From NCBI GenBank assembly GCA_027943745.1, contig AP025763.1:2542001-2606000 (forward strand): DNA of 64,000 nucleotides, written 5' to 3'. This document shows, in pieces, positions 1 through 9,186 of this stretch; the first letter of the stretch is position 1; each line of letters opens with the position of its first letter. Origin of the DNA: Neptuniibacter victor (GTDB lineage Bacteria; Pseudomonadota; Gammaproteobacteria; Pseudomonadales; Balneatricaceae). Made by a program: the position numbers and the translations under genes. Below the pieces are notes generated by a model that saw only the letters and a list, made by a program, of their open reading frames with translations, ran no database searches and was not told the origin of the DNA.

Positions 1-586
1 ACGATGGGCTAAAAAACGTCAAAATGATACAGGCCAACAGTTCCCTGTTTTCACAGCGAGCTTAGGCATATTATTTGGTTTGCCATTAATTGCTTTACTT
101 GTGTCAGGTATCCCTTTTGTCTGGGATTTCCCAGAACTAAAAGGCTTTAACTTCCGAGGCGGTGTCACTGTCATACCTGAGTTAATGGCGCTAGCGCTAG
201 CACTCACTGTGTATACAGGAGCTTTTATCGCGGAAGCAGTCCGTGCGGGTATTCAAGCGGTCCCTCATGGCCAAACAGAAGCTGCCAGAAGCATAGGCTT
301 GAAAGAGAGCAAGATCATGAAGTTGATTGTTGTTCCTCAGGCGATGCGCGTTATCGTTCCTTTGTTGAATAGTGAATATCAAAGCTTAGTGAAAAACTCG
401 ACACTAGCGACCGCTATTGGCTATCCAGATCTATTTACCGTTTTTGTGGGGACAACCCTGAACCAAACAGGCCAAGCGATAGAAATCGTATTCATGACCA
501 TGGCGGTTTATTTTGTCATCAACATGTCCATCTCATTTGTAATGAATCGTTTCAATGCAAGTGTAGAACTGGCTGAGCGGAATTGA
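1..586 (+). CDS. aapQ: Amino-acid ABC transporter permease AapQ (5' end outside window)
   Basis: Inner-membrane permease of a general L-amino-acid (polar amino acid) ABC importer. The reading frame is open from base 2, so the gene is cut by the window edge and only its C-terminal ~195 residues are visible. They carry hydrophobic segments and the EAA loop that docks the ATPase (EAVRAGIQAVPHGQTEAARSIGL region), followed by KNSTLATAIGYPDL, which is typical of the HisM/GlnP permease family. The stop lies 4 bases before the next permease, aapM, and an ATPase gene follows, so this is an AapQ-M-P operon. A periplasmic binding protein (aapJ) is expected upstream. The AapQ name rests on the order of two unequal permeases then an ATPase; BztB is an equivalent name. 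Confidence 0.9.
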   Translation, partial: RWAKKRQNDTGQQFPVFTASLGILFGLPLIALLVSGIPFVWDFPELKGFNFRGGVTVIPELMALALALTVYTGAFIAEAVRAGIQAVPHGQTEAARSIGLKESKIMKLIVVPQAMRVIVPLLNSEYQSLVKNSTLATAIGYPDLFTVFVGTTLNQTGQAIEIVFMTMAVYFVINMSISFVMNRFNASVELAERN

Positions 587-590
587 TGCT

Positions 591-1694
591 ATGAAAGAAT
601 TTAAACCTTTACCCGACCAGCCAGCCCCTAACGATACCATTGGTCCTATTCCTTGGATTAAAGAGAACCTATTCTCCTCTCCAGCCAATTCAATAGCGAC
701 ACTGGCCATCTTTGCCTTCTTTGCAACGGTAATCCCACCGCTGCTTGACTGGCTATTTATATCGGCTAACTGGTCTGGCACAACACAGGCCGCTTGTACC
801 AACGAAAATGGTGCTTGCTGGGTATTTGTAATTGCTTGGTCCAAACAGTTCTTCTATGGCAGCTATCCAATAGAAGAGATCTGGCGCATAAATCTCTGCC
901 TTATCGGACTGATTGCAATTATTATCGCCTCGTTCAAACTACCTAAGGATCTTCGCAACAAGATAGCAATCCCGCTATTTTTAATGCTGCCTTTTATCTC
1001 AATACTTATCCTAAGCGGTAGTTGGATTGGTCTAGAATATGTCTCAACCGATTACTGGGGTGGGTTCTCGCTCAACGTACTGCTAGCAGCAGCCAGTATT
1101 ATTGTCGCTTTTCCGCTAAGCTTTCTTTGGGCATTGGGAAGGCGTTCTGACATGCCATTTGTCAAAAGTGTAAGCATTATACTCATCGAATTTTTTCGAG
1201 GCGTACCCGTCTTAGCTCTATTTTTCATGGGCTCTGTAATGCTTCCTCTATTTTTCCCAGAAGGAACAAATGTAGATAAGCTACTGCGTGTTTGGATCGT
1301 TCTTACACTCTTCATGTCAGGCTATATGGCAGAGGTATTCCGTGGAGGATTCCAGGCGGTTCCAAAAGGCCAATACGAAGCGGCTGACTCCTTAGGCCTC
1401 GGCTTTTGGCAGAAAACCTTATTAATTATCTTGCCTCAGGTGATAAAGATCTCCATGCCAAATATTTTGGCGACCTTTGTCATGTTATTTAAGAATACAA
1501 CGTTCTTGTTGATCATCGGCATTTTCGAGATGTTAAGTACAACCCAAACAGCCCTAACAAATTCCAATTGGCTAGGCGGGCATTCAACAGAAGGTTATCT
1601 ATTTGTGGCGGTTGTCTTCTGGATATGCTGTTTTAGTATGTCCATGATCAGCTCATCTATTGAACGTAAGCTAGATACTAGCCATAGAAATTAA
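591..1694 (+). CDS. aapM: Amino-acid ABC transporter permease AapM
   Basis: Second inner-membrane permease of the Aap/Bzt-type general amino-acid importer, 367 residues, which fits AapM (longer than ordinary HisM-type permeases because of an N-terminal extension with extra membrane helices). Several hydrophobic segments are visible. The ABC-docking EAA loop reads [20 protein letters not shown], followed by [16 protein letters not shown] and [10 protein letters not shown]. The ATG lies 4 bases after the aapQ stop and aapP follows after 13 bases, so translation is probably coupled. AapM pairs with AapQ as a heterodimer in the membrane and AapP energises it. Substrates are probably broad (polar amino acids), from family knowledge only. 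Confidence 0.92.
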   Translation: MKEFKPLPDQPAPNDTIGPIPWIKENLFSSPANSIATLAIFAFFATVIPPLLDWLFISANWSGTTQAACTNENGACWVFVIAWSKQFFYGSYPIEEIWRINLCLIGLIAIIIASFKLPKDLRNKIAIPLFLMLPFISILILSGSWIGLEYVSTDYWGGFSLNVLLAAASIIVAFPLSFLWALGRRSDMPFVKSVSIILIEFFRGVPVLALFFMGSVMLPLFFPEGTNVDKLLRVWIVLTLFMSGYMAEVFRGGFQAVPKGQYEAADSLGLGFWQKTLLIILPQVIKISMPNILATFVMLFKNTTFLLIIGIFEMLSTTQTALTNSNWLGGHSTEGYLFVAVVFWICCFSMSMISSSIERKLDTSHRN

Positions 1695-1707
1695 GAGGAA
1701 TATCTTT

Positions 1708-2478
1708 GTGAGCATTGAACACGAACAAAGTATTGAAAATAATGACGACATCATCATTATTAAAGACCTCAATAAATGGTATGGCGAATTCCATGTATTG
1801 AAAGACATTAATCTACGCGTCAAAAAAGGCGAGCGTATCGTCATCTGCGGCCCCTCTGGCTCTGGTAAATCGACGATGACTCGCTGTATTAATCGCCTCG
1901 AAGAATTTCAACGGGGTTCTCTGATCGTTAACGGTGTAGAGATGATTGAAGATGTCAAAAACATCGAGGCAATCCGTCGCGAAGTAGGCATGGTTTTCCA
2001 GCACTTTAACCTATTCCCACACTTAACAATCCTTGAAAACTTAACGCTTGGGCCTATCTGGGTTCAGAAGAAACCTAAAAAAGAAGCCGAAGCGATTGCA
2101 ATGAAGTATCTAGAACGAGTCAAGATACCTGACCAAGCATTGAAGTTTCCCGGTCAACTTTCTGGGGGCCAACAACAGCGTGTAGCTATCGCACGTTCTT
2201 TATGTATGAACCCTGAAATTATGCTCTTCGATGAACCTACCTCTGCCCTTGACCCCGAAATGATCAAAGAAGTGCTAGATGTAATGGTTGAGCTTGCCGA
2301 TGAAGGTATGACGATGCTCTGCGTGACCCATGAAATGGGCTTTGCAAAGAAAGTTGCTGACCGCGTTATTTTCATGGATGCAGGTGAAATTGTTGAACAA
2401 AACACCCCAGAAGAGATCTTTAACAACCCACAGACAGACAGATTACAGCTGTTTTTAAGCCAAATACTGGATCATTAA
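1708..2478 (+). CDS. aapP: Amino-acid ABC transporter ATP-binding protein AapP
   Basis: Cytoplasmic ATPase that drives the Aap amino-acid importer. At 256 residues it is of usual length. Motifs in order: Walker [11 protein letters not shown]-loop [12 protein letters not shown], signature LSGGQQQR, Walker [15 protein letters not shown] and the H-loop [16 protein letters not shown], which is diagnostic of polar-amino-acid importers (GlnQ/HisP/AapP). The start is GTG, with an AGAGGA ribosome site at 1693-1698. It is the last gene of the operon; a strong hairpin terminator follows about 65 bases later. Confidence 0.95.
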   Translation: MSIEHEQSIENNDDIIIIKDLNKWYGEFHVLKDINLRVKKGERIVICGPSGSGKSTMTRCINRLEEFQRGSLIVNGVEMIEDVKNIEAIRREVGMVFQHFNLFPHLTILENLTLGPIWVQKKPKKEAEAIAMKYLERVKIPDQALKFPGQLSGGQQQRVAIARSLCMNPEIMLFDEPTSALDPEMIKEVLDVMVELADEGMTMLCVTHEMGFAKKVADRVIFMDAGEIVEQNTPEEIFNNPQTDRLQLFLSQILDH

Positions 2479-2544
2479 TCGATGGGTACCTGATCCCTCT
2501 TTAGTTTCCAAGAAAGTATCTCCAGCGAGCTTTCTTGTAAATCC

Positions 2545-2570
2545 AAAGCCGCCCGCCAAGGCGGCTTTTT
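2545..2570 (+). terminator. Rho-independent terminator after aapP (probably bidirectional)
   Basis: Perfect 7-bp stem AGCCGCC (2547-2553) / GGCGGCT (2560-2566) with a 6-base loop, followed by TTTTT. It lies between the convergent aapP and glutathione-transferase genes. On the minus strand the hairpin is followed by TTTGGATTT, so it may serve both. Confidence 0.85.
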
Positions 2571-2601
2571 ACTCATATCTCTCCTGTATAAATCGCTTCA
2601 A

Positions 2602-3261
2602 CTAACGCTCTTCCCCCGCTTCGTCCTCGGGCACTATCTCTGTCTCGCTTAACGCACCGTCAATCCACTCCATCACGGGGCCATAATTCAAAATCTTTTC
2701 GACATAAGCACTAGAGAGATCAGAAAGCTCTATGCCGTATGTTTTGAATCGAAGCGCCACTGGCGCATAAAACACATCAGCAATACTAAATTCACCAAAC
2801 AACCACCCAGTCTTCTCATTATCAGAAACACGGGTTAAGCAGTTCTGCCAAAGCTGATCTATCCGTTCAACATCGACCTGCGCCTGATCGCTTAATAAAA
2901 CCTCTCGCTTTGCCCGGCAGTTCATTGGCATTTCATTTCTTAATGCGGAAAAACCTGAATGCATTTCAGCAACGGCCGCACGCGCTATAGCCCTGCTCGT
3001 AAGCTCTTTAGGCCACCCTTTACCCTCAAGATACTTCTCACTTACATATTCACAGATCGCCAATGAGTCCCAGACGTTAACGCCGCCATCAATAAGTACC
3101 GGCACCTTCGCCATAGGCGTCACTGATTCAAGCTCCTGATAAAACGAATCACTAAACAACTGTAATTTTTTCTCATGGAAAGGGATATCAAATGCCTTCA
3201 GCATTAACCATCCTCGAAGAGACCACGAAGAGTAATTCTTATTTCCTATAATGAGTTCCAT
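2602..3261 (-). CDS. Glutathione S-transferase family protein
   Basis: Cytosolic glutathione-transferase-like protein of 219 residues. The N-terminal thioredoxin-fold domain (about 1-85) begins with ELIIGNKNYSSWSLRGWLML, where the Ser/Asn cluster is the glutathione-binding start of this GST subgroup. It continues through PMAKVPVL, with the conserved cis-proline, and the DSLAICEYVSE motif that binds the gamma-glutamyl group. An alpha-helical domain fills the rest (LFGEFSIADVFYAPV is the typical second-domain helix). The substrate cannot be told from the sequence. It is divergent from a LysR regulator, which may control it, and a Fur-like box (3299-3313) lies just upstream. Confidence 0.88.
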   Translation of the reverse strand: MELIIGNKNYSSWSLRGWLMLKAFDIPFHEKKLQLFSDSFYQELESVTPMAKVPVLIDGGVNVWDSLAICEYVSEKYLEGKGWPKELTSRAIARAAVAEMHSGFSALRNEMPMNCRAKREVLLSDQAQVDVERIDQLWQNCLTRVSDNEKTGWLFGEFSIADVFYAPVALRFKTYGIELSDLSSAYVEKILNYGPVMEWIDGALSETEIVPEDEAGEER

Positions 3262-3298
3262 TGCAATTTTCCTTCCCTATCACTGTGTATTCAAAAAA

Positions 3299-3313
3299 CG
3301 AGAATCATTCTGA
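3299..3313. promoter_or_regulatory. Fur-like box in the gst/lysR intergenic region
   Basis: CGAGAAT-C-ATTCTGA forms an imperfect 7-1-7 dyad that resembles the Fur 7-1-7 pattern TGATAAT-N-ATTATCA at 10 of 14 positions. It lies 38 bases upstream of the gst start. This is a sequence resemblance only; Fur itself is not in the window. Confidence 0.3.
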
Positions 3314-3367
3314 CAACTTGCATTTCCTCTGACTAACGAATAGTTTTGATAGCTCCTATTGAAAAAC

Positions 3368-3391
3368 TTGATAGGTAAAAAAACCTATCAA
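3368..3391. promoter_or_regulatory. Perfect inverted repeat, candidate operator of the LysR gene
   Basis: TTGATAGGT (3368-3376), six A, ACCTATCAA (3383-3391): a perfect 9-bp dyad with an A-tract centre. A degenerate copy, TTGATAG-CTC-CTATTGA, begins about 23 bases upstream (near 3346). It sits just ahead of the likely start codon of the LysR gene and in the shared region with gst, as expected for an autoregulatory LysR-type binding site. Confidence 0.5.
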
Positions 3392-3406
3392 TTAATGAGA
3401 CTTGAA

Positions 3407-4255
3407 ATGGATATTGATGCTTTACGCAGCTTTATTGCTTTTGTTGATACTGGCAGTTTCACCCGCGCGGCCAAACAAACATTTCGCACACAAAGTGCTA
3501 TCAGTATGCAGATGAAAAGATTAGAAGAAGATGCGGGGAAGCCCCTTTTCATTAAAGAAGGTCGCAATCTAGCGTTAACAGAGCATGGTCAACTCTTGGT
3601 TAGTTATGCTCGTAGAATTCTATCGCTTCACGACGAAGTATTAGGTAGCTTTTCACAGAATGAAGCCCACCCTCCTCTAGTCATTGGCTGCCCTGACGAT
3701 TACGCCGAATCAGTGTTACCAAAAGTAACCGAATTAATTCTTGGAAAGTGCCCCAATCAAAACATTAAGATTTGTTGTGACTGCAGCAGTCAGCTACGCT
3801 TGAAATTAGATGCAGGAGAGATCGATCTAGCTATATTAACCCGCTCCCCGGAGGTTGAAGAGGGCTATCTGTTAAAACATGATACAGGTGTCTGGGTACA
3901 CGGAGGGTTCGAAGAATTAACCGAAGCAGACCCTCTATCACTCATACTTTATGAGCCTGACTGTAAATTTCACAGTACCGCTATCGACGGTTTGGAGAAA
4001 TTAGGCAGAAACTACCGTTTGCTATGTAGCTCATCCAGCGCAACGGCGATTAAAAGCTTGCTACGTCGAGGGCTGGGAATCAGTGCAATGGCGAAATCAA
4101 GTGTCTCACAGGGGCTTATCGTTTCAGAATCTGTCGATATGCCCCCGCTTCCCTCAGTCGATATTGTCTTGGCAGTAGCACCGGTTCCACACCCTTTATT
4201 CAGCGCAGGAATGGCCTCCGAAGTCAGCAATAGCTTTCGGATGATAAATACATAA
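3407..4255 (+). CDS. LysR-family transcriptional regulator
   Basis: DNA-binding regulator of about 282 residues. The N-terminal winged helix-turn-helix reads MDIDALRSFIAFVDTGSFTRAAK, with FRTQSAISMQMKRLEEDAGKPLF as the recognition part. A LysR substrate-binding domain follows from about residue 90. An upstream TTG (3359) is in frame but would place a perfect inverted repeat inside the coding region, so I prefer ATG at 3407, where the family normally begins; ATG at 3395 is also possible. It is divergent from the glutathione-transferase gene, which is its most likely target along with itself. The effector is unknown. Confidence 0.85.
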   Translation: MDIDALRSFIAFVDTGSFTRAAKQTFRTQSAISMQMKRLEEDAGKPLFIKEGRNLALTEHGQLLVSYARRILSLHDEVLGSFSQNEAHPPLVIGCPDDYAESVLPKVTELILGKCPNQNIKICCDCSSQLRLKLDAGEIDLAILTRSPEVEEGYLLKHDTGVWVHGGFEELTEADPLSLILYEPDCKFHSTAIDGLEKLGRNYRLLCSSSSATAIKSLLRRGLGISAMAKSSVSQGLIVSESVDMPPLPSVDIVLAVAPVPHPLFSAGMASEVSNSFRMINT

Positions 4256-4308
4256 GGCTTGAAATGAGCACTGGGGCGCTGTCTTTTTTCGGCTCTACAA
4301 CTTTCGCT

Positions 4309-5049
4309 TTACAGCGTTTGAGCATAACGACTTTTCAAAATTTCGACACGTTTAACATAAGCCTGCGTCTCTGCATACGGAGGAACCCCGTTATAACGTG
4401 TTACGGCACCTGGGCCTGCATTATAAGCGGCTGTTGCCAACTTCGTATCTCCCGAAAAACGTTTTAAAAGCTCGGCTAAATACTTAGTACCACCTTCAAT
4501 ATTTTGGTTAGCATTCAAACTGTTCCTCACCCCTAAATCATTCGCAGTTGCGGGCATCAACTGCATAAGGCCCTGCGCTCCCGCTCTAGATACCGCGTTC
4601 GCTTTAAAAGCTGATTCCGCATGAATAACCGCCCTTACCAAGGCTTCATTCACGCTGTATTTCTGTGACATTGCTTTAACTTGTTTTCGATACGACTTGG
4701 TATTGAGCGGCGTACGATACCAGTTTACTTTTGATGAAACATTGCAGGCGTAACAATCAAATCGTAAAACTTCAAACTCAAAATTAATGGGTCTTTGATC
4801 TGTATACGCAATAACACCACGATCATTACGGTACTTATATATGCTTTTAGCTGAGCTTTTACTTTTATTTGTATAGTGAATTTTGCGCTGTTTATCAGAA
4901 AGGTTGGTATATTCGACACGCCCATCTGGATGTACTATTTTCCGTACATCTCCCGCAGACGCACTCTGACCCACACTTAGCATCAACGCAAAGATTGCAA
5001 AGGTAGAGCATAGCAATTGGGAAAGGCGCATTAATTGTGTTTTAGACAT
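4309..5049 (-). CDS. Lytic transglycosylase with SLT domain and DUF4124-like repeats
   Basis: Periplasmic peptidoglycan lytic transglycosylase, 246 residues. It has an N-terminal signal peptide (hydrophobic LLCSTFAIFALMLSVG, then ASA). Two short beta motifs of DUF4124 type follow (IVHPDGRVEYTN and YKYRNDRGVIAYTD). The C-terminal SLT domain (about 130-246) has the catalytic Glu in VIHAESAFKANAVS, then AGAQGLMQLMPATA and AAYNAGPGAV. It cleaves the MurNAc-GlcNAc bond to leave 1,6-anhydro-muropeptides. It is convergent with the LysR gene and followed on the same strand order by the ThrE-like gene. The architecture resembles small environmental Slt-like enzymes rather than MltC or Slt70. Confidence 0.88.
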   Translation of the reverse strand: MSKTQLMRLSQLLCSTFAIFALMLSVGQSASAGDVRKIVHPDGRVEYTNLSDKQRKIHYTNKSKSSAKSIYKYRNDRGVIAYTDQRPINFEFEVLRFDCYACNVSSKVNWYRTPLNTKSYRKQVKAMSQKYSVNEALVRAVIHAESAFKANAVSRAGAQGLMQLMPATANDLGVRNSLNANQNIEGGTKYLAELLKRFSGDTKLATAAYNAGPGAVTRYNGVPPYAETQAYVKRVEILKSRYAQTL

Positions 5050-5098
5050 AATTCGAAGTTTAGCAATTAGAACGAAATTAGTCAGATCTGATTACGCT

Positions 5099-6358
5099 TC
5101 AATTTTCTTTTGGCGGTAATACCAAAGAAGAAAAAAGTAGTCCCGTTACAAGTGCTATAGCAACAAAGCTCATACTAAAAGCGGTATCGATACCCTCAAG
5201 AACATTCTTTTCCACCAGCAACGATAGACTCTGAAAACCTACACTCCCTGGAACTAATAAGATTATGCCCGGCATTAGTATCACTCCGCGAGTAATCCCA
5301 GAGATTCGCTCAAATAGGTTAGCCCCTAAACCCGTAACAAACGCCCCTAAAAAAGCCCCCATTACTTGCCCAAATAACTGGGCACCGTACCAGGTTGTCG
5401 CAAAAGCTAGCAGCCCCCCAAGAATAATCCAAGGCATATCTTTGGGCCTACCCTGAAATAGAAAACATAATCCAACACAACCAATCGCTATTGATATCCA
5501 TAGGGACCAATTCGGTAAAAACCATTCCATCCTAACTTCTTGCATCGGGAAAACCACTTCCCCGATGGCATTGCCGATAGCAACACCAAAGCCAATTTGT
5601 AAAAATATGGTGCCGGAGTAAACCAACCGTGCCGTTCCCGACACCATATTTTGCCTGGCTAGCTCTGCGACAGCTGTTGTTAATGGCAACCCTGGAACCA
5701 AGACAATCACGCCTGCAACAGTGGCAATGTAAGGCGCTGAAAGCCAGCCTAAGCTCGCAACGAAATTAGCAAGTAATGCCGAGATAATGGCAGAGAGCGT
5801 TGGAAATAGGTATTTAAGCGATTCTGTTTTTAAAAAGCGTACAGCAATGAGCCCTGTAATCATTCCCATCACCAATGCAACAAGAATTTCTGAAACAGCA
5901 CCACCGAGTAATTGCGCGATACACCCTGATAATAAACCAAAACCGGCCATCTGCCCTTTTATGCCAAAGCGTACAGGGGCATTAGAGATCTCTTTTAAGC
6001 GCCCTGCTCCCTCTTTGACTGTCAACGTTTCCGCCATGACAGCACTAACGACTTCTTGTACCTGAATCTGCCTCTCTAAATTAACTTCACCCTGCTCAAC
6101 TCGAAATACATAAGTTTTAGGCTCTGGTTCCTCTGGATGAGAGAAACTCATAATCAGATTTGTTGGTTGGGCTAAGCACTGCACGCCAAAACCTAGCTTA
6201 GCTCCCATTCGCTTCATCGTATTTTCCAGCTCATAAGCTGTCATTCCGTGAGTATGCAGCGCTTTTGCCAAACGCAGCATAAAACCTACCGGCAAAGTTC
6301 GCGGTGGAAAGTTAGGTTGTTTATCTAGCGAATAATGATCGAGCAAATCGAAAGACAT
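5099..6358 (-). CDS. ThrE-type threonine/serine exporter family protein
   Basis: Inner-membrane protein of 419 residues. It combines the ThrE N-terminal part (cytoplasmic head about 15-120 then about five helices, PF06738-like) and the ThrE_2 C-terminal membrane part (about 290-410) in one chain, as in Corynebacterium ThrE. The conserved proline/glycine segments PGLPLTTAVAEL and PGIILLVPGSVGFQSL are visible in the two halves. Such proteins export threonine and serine in the characterised member; the substrate here is inferred. Many bacteria split the two halves into separate genes, so the fused form is worth noting. It lies downstream of aroC but is separated from it by a terminator. Confidence 0.82.
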   Translation of the reverse strand: MSFDLLDHYSLDKQPNFPPRTLPVGFMLRLAKALHTHGMTAYELENTMKRMGAKLGFGVQCLAQPTNLIMSFSHPEEPEPKTYVFRVEQGEVNLERQIQVQEVVSAVMAETLTVKEGAGRLKEISNAPVRFGIKGQMAGFGLLSGCIAQLLGGAVSEILVALVMGMITGLIAVRFLKTESLKYLFPTLSAIISALLANFVASLGWLSAPYIATVAGVIVLVPGLPLTTAVAELARQNMVSGTARLVYSGTIFLQIGFGVAIGNAIGEVVFPMQEVRMEWFLPNWSLWISIAIGCVGLCFLFQGRPKDMPWIILGGLLAFATTWYGAQLFGQVMGAFLGAFVTGLGANLFERISGITRGVILMPGIILLVPGSVGFQSLSLLVEKNVLEGIDTAFSMSFVAIALVTGLLFSSLVLPPKEN

Positions 6359-6395
6359 AATCGACTCTAAAAAGTGATGAAATACATCAAGCCTA

Positions 6396-6433
6396 AAACG
6401 AAAGAAGGATAAATTATCGCTAATTTATCCTTC
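6396..6433 (-). terminator. Rho-independent terminator after aroC
   Basis: A perfect 12-bp stem (6404-6415 with 6422-6433, GAAGGATAAATT / AATTTATCCTTC) and 6-base loop. Read on the minus strand it is followed by TTTCGTTTT. It lies 28 bases beyond the aroC stop and separates aroC from the ThrE-like gene. Confidence 0.8.
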
Positions 6434-6460
6434 CAAATAATTATTACGATAGATTTTGTG

Positions 6461-7552
6461 TCAGGTGATCACTGGTACATCACATTGAACATCTGAATTT
6501 TGTCCTCGGTGCCGCAACATATGATCCATCAAAACAATTGCCATCATCGCTTCAGCAATCGGTGTTGCACGAATGCCAACACATGGATCGTGACGGCCTT
6601 TAGTCACGACTTCGATCGCTTCGCCACGACTATTAATACTTCGACCCGGTAAACGTAAACTAGACGTCGGCTTCAACGCAATATGAGCAACGATATCCTG
6701 TCCTGTTGAGATTCCACCCAAAATGCCACCCGCATGATTGGATAAAAAACCGTCAGGTGTCATTTCATCACGATGCTCAGTGCCCTTTTGCGCTACGCAA
6801 TCAAAGCCATCACCGATCTCAATCCCTTTAACCGCATTGATGCTCATTAAGGCATGAGCAAGTTCCGCATCGAGCCTATCGAAGATTGGCTCTCCAAGCC
6901 CAACAGGTGTACCGCTCGCCACGACACTGATTTTAGCACCCACTGAATTACCCTCCTTTCGAAGGTCATCCATATAGTTTTCCATTTTCTCTACGATAGC
7001 AGCATCAGGACTAAAGAAAGGGTTATTGTGCACCTCATCCCAATCAAAGTTAGCCTGATCAATCGTTAAAGGACCTAACTGAGAAAGATACCCTTTAACC
7101 TCAACGCCTTTTGAAGCTAAAAACTTTTTAGCAATGGCCCCTGCCGCTACACGCATTGCGGTTTCACGCGCTGACGAACGGCCACCGCCGCGGTAGTCGC
7201 GAAAACCATATTTATGAGTATAAACATAGTCCGCATGAGCGGGACGGAACGTTTCTTCAATGTTTGAGTAATCTTTCGAGCGCTGATCTGTGTTTTTAAT
7301 TAATAGACCAATCGGTGTTCCTGTCGTTTTACCTTCAAAAACGCCCGAAAGAATCTCGACTTCATCCGCTTCACGGCGCTGCGTAGTATGACGAGACGTA
7401 CCTGGCTTTCGACGATCAAGATCATGCTGCAGATCTGCTTCAGACAGTTCAATACCGGGAGGGCAACCATCTACAATACATCCAAGCGCCTTACCGTGGC
7501 TCTCACCAAATGTGGTTACCGTAAACAGTTTACCGTAGCTATTTCCTGACAT
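6461..7552 (-). CDS. aroC: Chorismate synthase
   Basis: Converts 5-enolpyruvylshikimate-3-phosphate to chorismate, the last step of the shikimate pathway, using reduced FMN. The 363 residues match the usual length. Family signatures are present: [20 protein letters not shown] at the start, [21 protein letters not shown] in the middle, and [16 protein letters not shown] toward the C-terminus. It follows prmB on the same strand, an arrangement also found in Escherichia coli (prmB-aroC, with smrB divergent). Confidence 0.98.
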   Translation of the reverse strand: MSGNSYGKLFTVTTFGESHGKALGCIVDGCPPGIELSEADLQHDLDRRKPGTSRHTTQRREADEVEILSGVFEGKTTGTPIGLLIKNTDQRSKDYSNIEETFRPAHADYVYTHKYGFRDYRGGGRSSARETAMRVAAGAIAKKFLASKGVEVKGYLSQLGPLTIDQANFDWDEVHNNPFFSPDAAIVEKMENYMDDLRKEGNSVGAKISVVASGTPVGLGEPIFDRLDAELAHALMSINAVKGIEIGDGFDCVAQKGTEHRDEMTPDGFLSNHAGGILGGISTGQDIVAHIALKPTSSLRLPGRSINSRGEAIEVVTKGRHDPCVGIRATPIAEAMMAIVLMDHMLRHRGQNSDVQCDVPVIT

Positions 7553-7613
7553 CGTATAGATCCATTAAGCAACAAAAAAACAAATAAAAAATATGACGCG
7601 AGATTATAGCAAA

Positions 7614-8540
7614 TTATATGCAATCTCTGAATGCTCGAAGTTCCTGGGCAGTAATTGCAAATACACCATTACCTCCCTGCTCAAACTCCAACCAAACGAC
7701 GGGAAGATCTGGATACTGTTCCATCATATGCGTTTCGCTATTTCCAACTTCAACGACCAACAAACCATCATCAGCAAGATAATCACTTGCTTCCCTTAAT
7801 ATACGCCGAGTAATATCCAGGCCGTCAGGTCCAGATCCCAAGGCCAGCGCTGGCTCATGATCATACTCCTGTGGCATTGAGGCTAAATCAGACGCATCCA
7901 CATAAGGTGGATTGCTGACAATAAGGTCATATGTTTTACCCTTAACAGCCGAAAATAGATCACTTTTAATCGCATGTACTTGTTCAAGCATCTCATGCTT
8001 CTCGATATTAATGTTTGCAACATCGATCGCATCTTCAGAAATATCGGCCAAATCCACTTCCGCATCTGGAAATGCATAGGCACAGGCAATGCCAATACAT
8101 CCACTTCCGGTACACAAATCCAATACACGAGCCACAGGCCCCTCCCTTAACCAAGGAGAGAATTCAACCTGAATTAATTCGGCAATTGGTGAACGAGGGA
8201 TAAGCACTCTTTCATCAACGAAAAAGGGCAACTGACAAAACCAAGACTCTTGAGTGATATACGGTAATGGCTTTCGTGCTACTGCACGCAATTTGATGAA
8301 ATCCAACACCCTTTCTTTTTCACTTTCGGCTAAACGGCTATCTAAAACAGCTGGGTTGGTATTCCAAGGAAGGTGAACCGCTGCTAAGACTAACTGCGTT
8401 GCTTCATCCCAAGCATTATCGGTGCCATGACCAAAGAAAACCCGATGTTGACCAAATTGACTCATCGCAAAACGAATATAATCTCGAAGACTATGTAGCT
8501 CATTTTTTACATTATTAGAAAACAGGGGTTGATCGCTCAT
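7614..8540 (-). CDS. prmB: Ribosomal protein L3 glutamine methyltransferase
   Basis: S-adenosylmethionine-dependent N5-glutamine methyltransferase of ribosomal protein L3, 308 residues. The N-terminal helical substrate domain includes the PrmB-type SLRDYIRFAMSQF. The Rossmann domain contains VLDLCTGSGCIGIACA (SAM loop) and the NPPY catalytic motif in LIVSNPPYVDA. PrmC has the same NPPY fold, but the N-terminal domain and the divergent smrB plus downstream aroC support prmB. Confidence 0.94.
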   Translation of the reverse strand: MSDQPLFSNNVKNELHSLRDYIRFAMSQFGQHRVFFGHGTDNAWDEATQLVLAAVHLPWNTNPAVLDSRLAESEKERVLDFIKLRAVARKPLPYITQESWFCQLPFFVDERVLIPRSPIAELIQVEFSPWLREGPVARVLDLCTGSGCIGIACAYAFPDAEVDLADISEDAIDVANINIEKHEMLEQVHAIKSDLFSAVKGKTYDLIVSNPPYVDASDLASMPQEYDHEPALALGSGPDGLDITRRILREASDYLADDGLLVVEVGNSETHMMEQYPDLPVVWLEFEQGGNGVFAITAQELRAFRDCI

Positions 8541-8607
8541 ACAGTCAAGACCGATAATTTGATAATGAATAAGGCCGCCATCTTAATAAAAATTGCTTAG
8601 GAACACC

Positions 8608-9162
8608 ATGAAAGACCAGCATGACAACCCAAATGATGAACAATCCTTTCTTGATGCGATGGAAGGCGTTAGCCGCCATAAGCATGATAAAGCAGATATA
8701 GTCCCGGCGGCTAATAAAGAAAAGCTCAATACACTCTATCGCCGTCAAGCAGCTACGCTTGAAGAGGAAAAAGTTATTGATGGGTTATCAGATGAAGCCG
8801 TAGAACTAGTCGAATCCAGCGAAGAGCTCTTATTCGCTAACCCGGGTGTTCAGTTACGTGTTTTAAAACGGCTCAAACAGGGGCATATCCCTTGGGAACA
8901 AGGTTTAGATCTTCATGGGTATTCTGTAGAACAAGCAAGAGATCAGTTAAGCCGCTTTATCTTGGATGCGCGAAGAAACAAATGCCGATGCATAATCGTT
9001 ATACATGGAAAAGCACACTCATCGGGAAGCGAGCAGGCGTTACTGAAATCTTATGTCAATGAGTGGCTAAAGCGACTGACGGGCGTTTTAGCATTTTGCT
9101 CTGCACAAGCTAAAGATGGGGGCGCTGGCGCCCTATATGTACTGTTAAAGCGTGAGAAATAA
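8608..9162 (+). CDS. smrB: Smr-domain endonuclease SmrB
   Basis: About 184 residues. A charged N-terminal part is followed by a C-terminal Smr domain with LDLHGYSVEQARDQL and IIVIHGKAHSSGSEQALLKSYVNEWL, which hold the DLHG and HGK motifs. In E. coli SmrB cleaves mRNA between collided ribosomes, marking them for rescue; that role is inferred from homology. An upstream TTG at 8593 is possible, but TAGGAA at 8598-8603 is well placed for ATG at 8608. It is divergent from prmB, as in enterobacteria. Confidence 0.9.
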   Translation: MKDQHDNPNDEQSFLDAMEGVSRHKHDKADIVPAANKEKLNTLYRRQAATLEEEKVIDGLSDEAVELVESSEELLFANPGVQLRVLKRLKQGHIPWEQGLDLHGYSVEQARDQLSRFILDARRNKCRCIIVIHGKAHSSGSEQALLKSYVNEWLKRLTGVLAFCSAQAKDGGAGALYVLLKREK

Positions 9163-9186
9163 CGAAATAAACCTTCCTCAAAAAAT

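Noticed and set aside
2580-2600. CTGTATAAATCG resembling an SOS box
   Set aside because: The second half lacks ACAG; only half the site matches and no SOS gene is adjacent.
4264-4467. 67-codon frame after the LysR gene
   Set aside because: It overlaps the lytic transglycosylase on the other strand and resembles no protein family.
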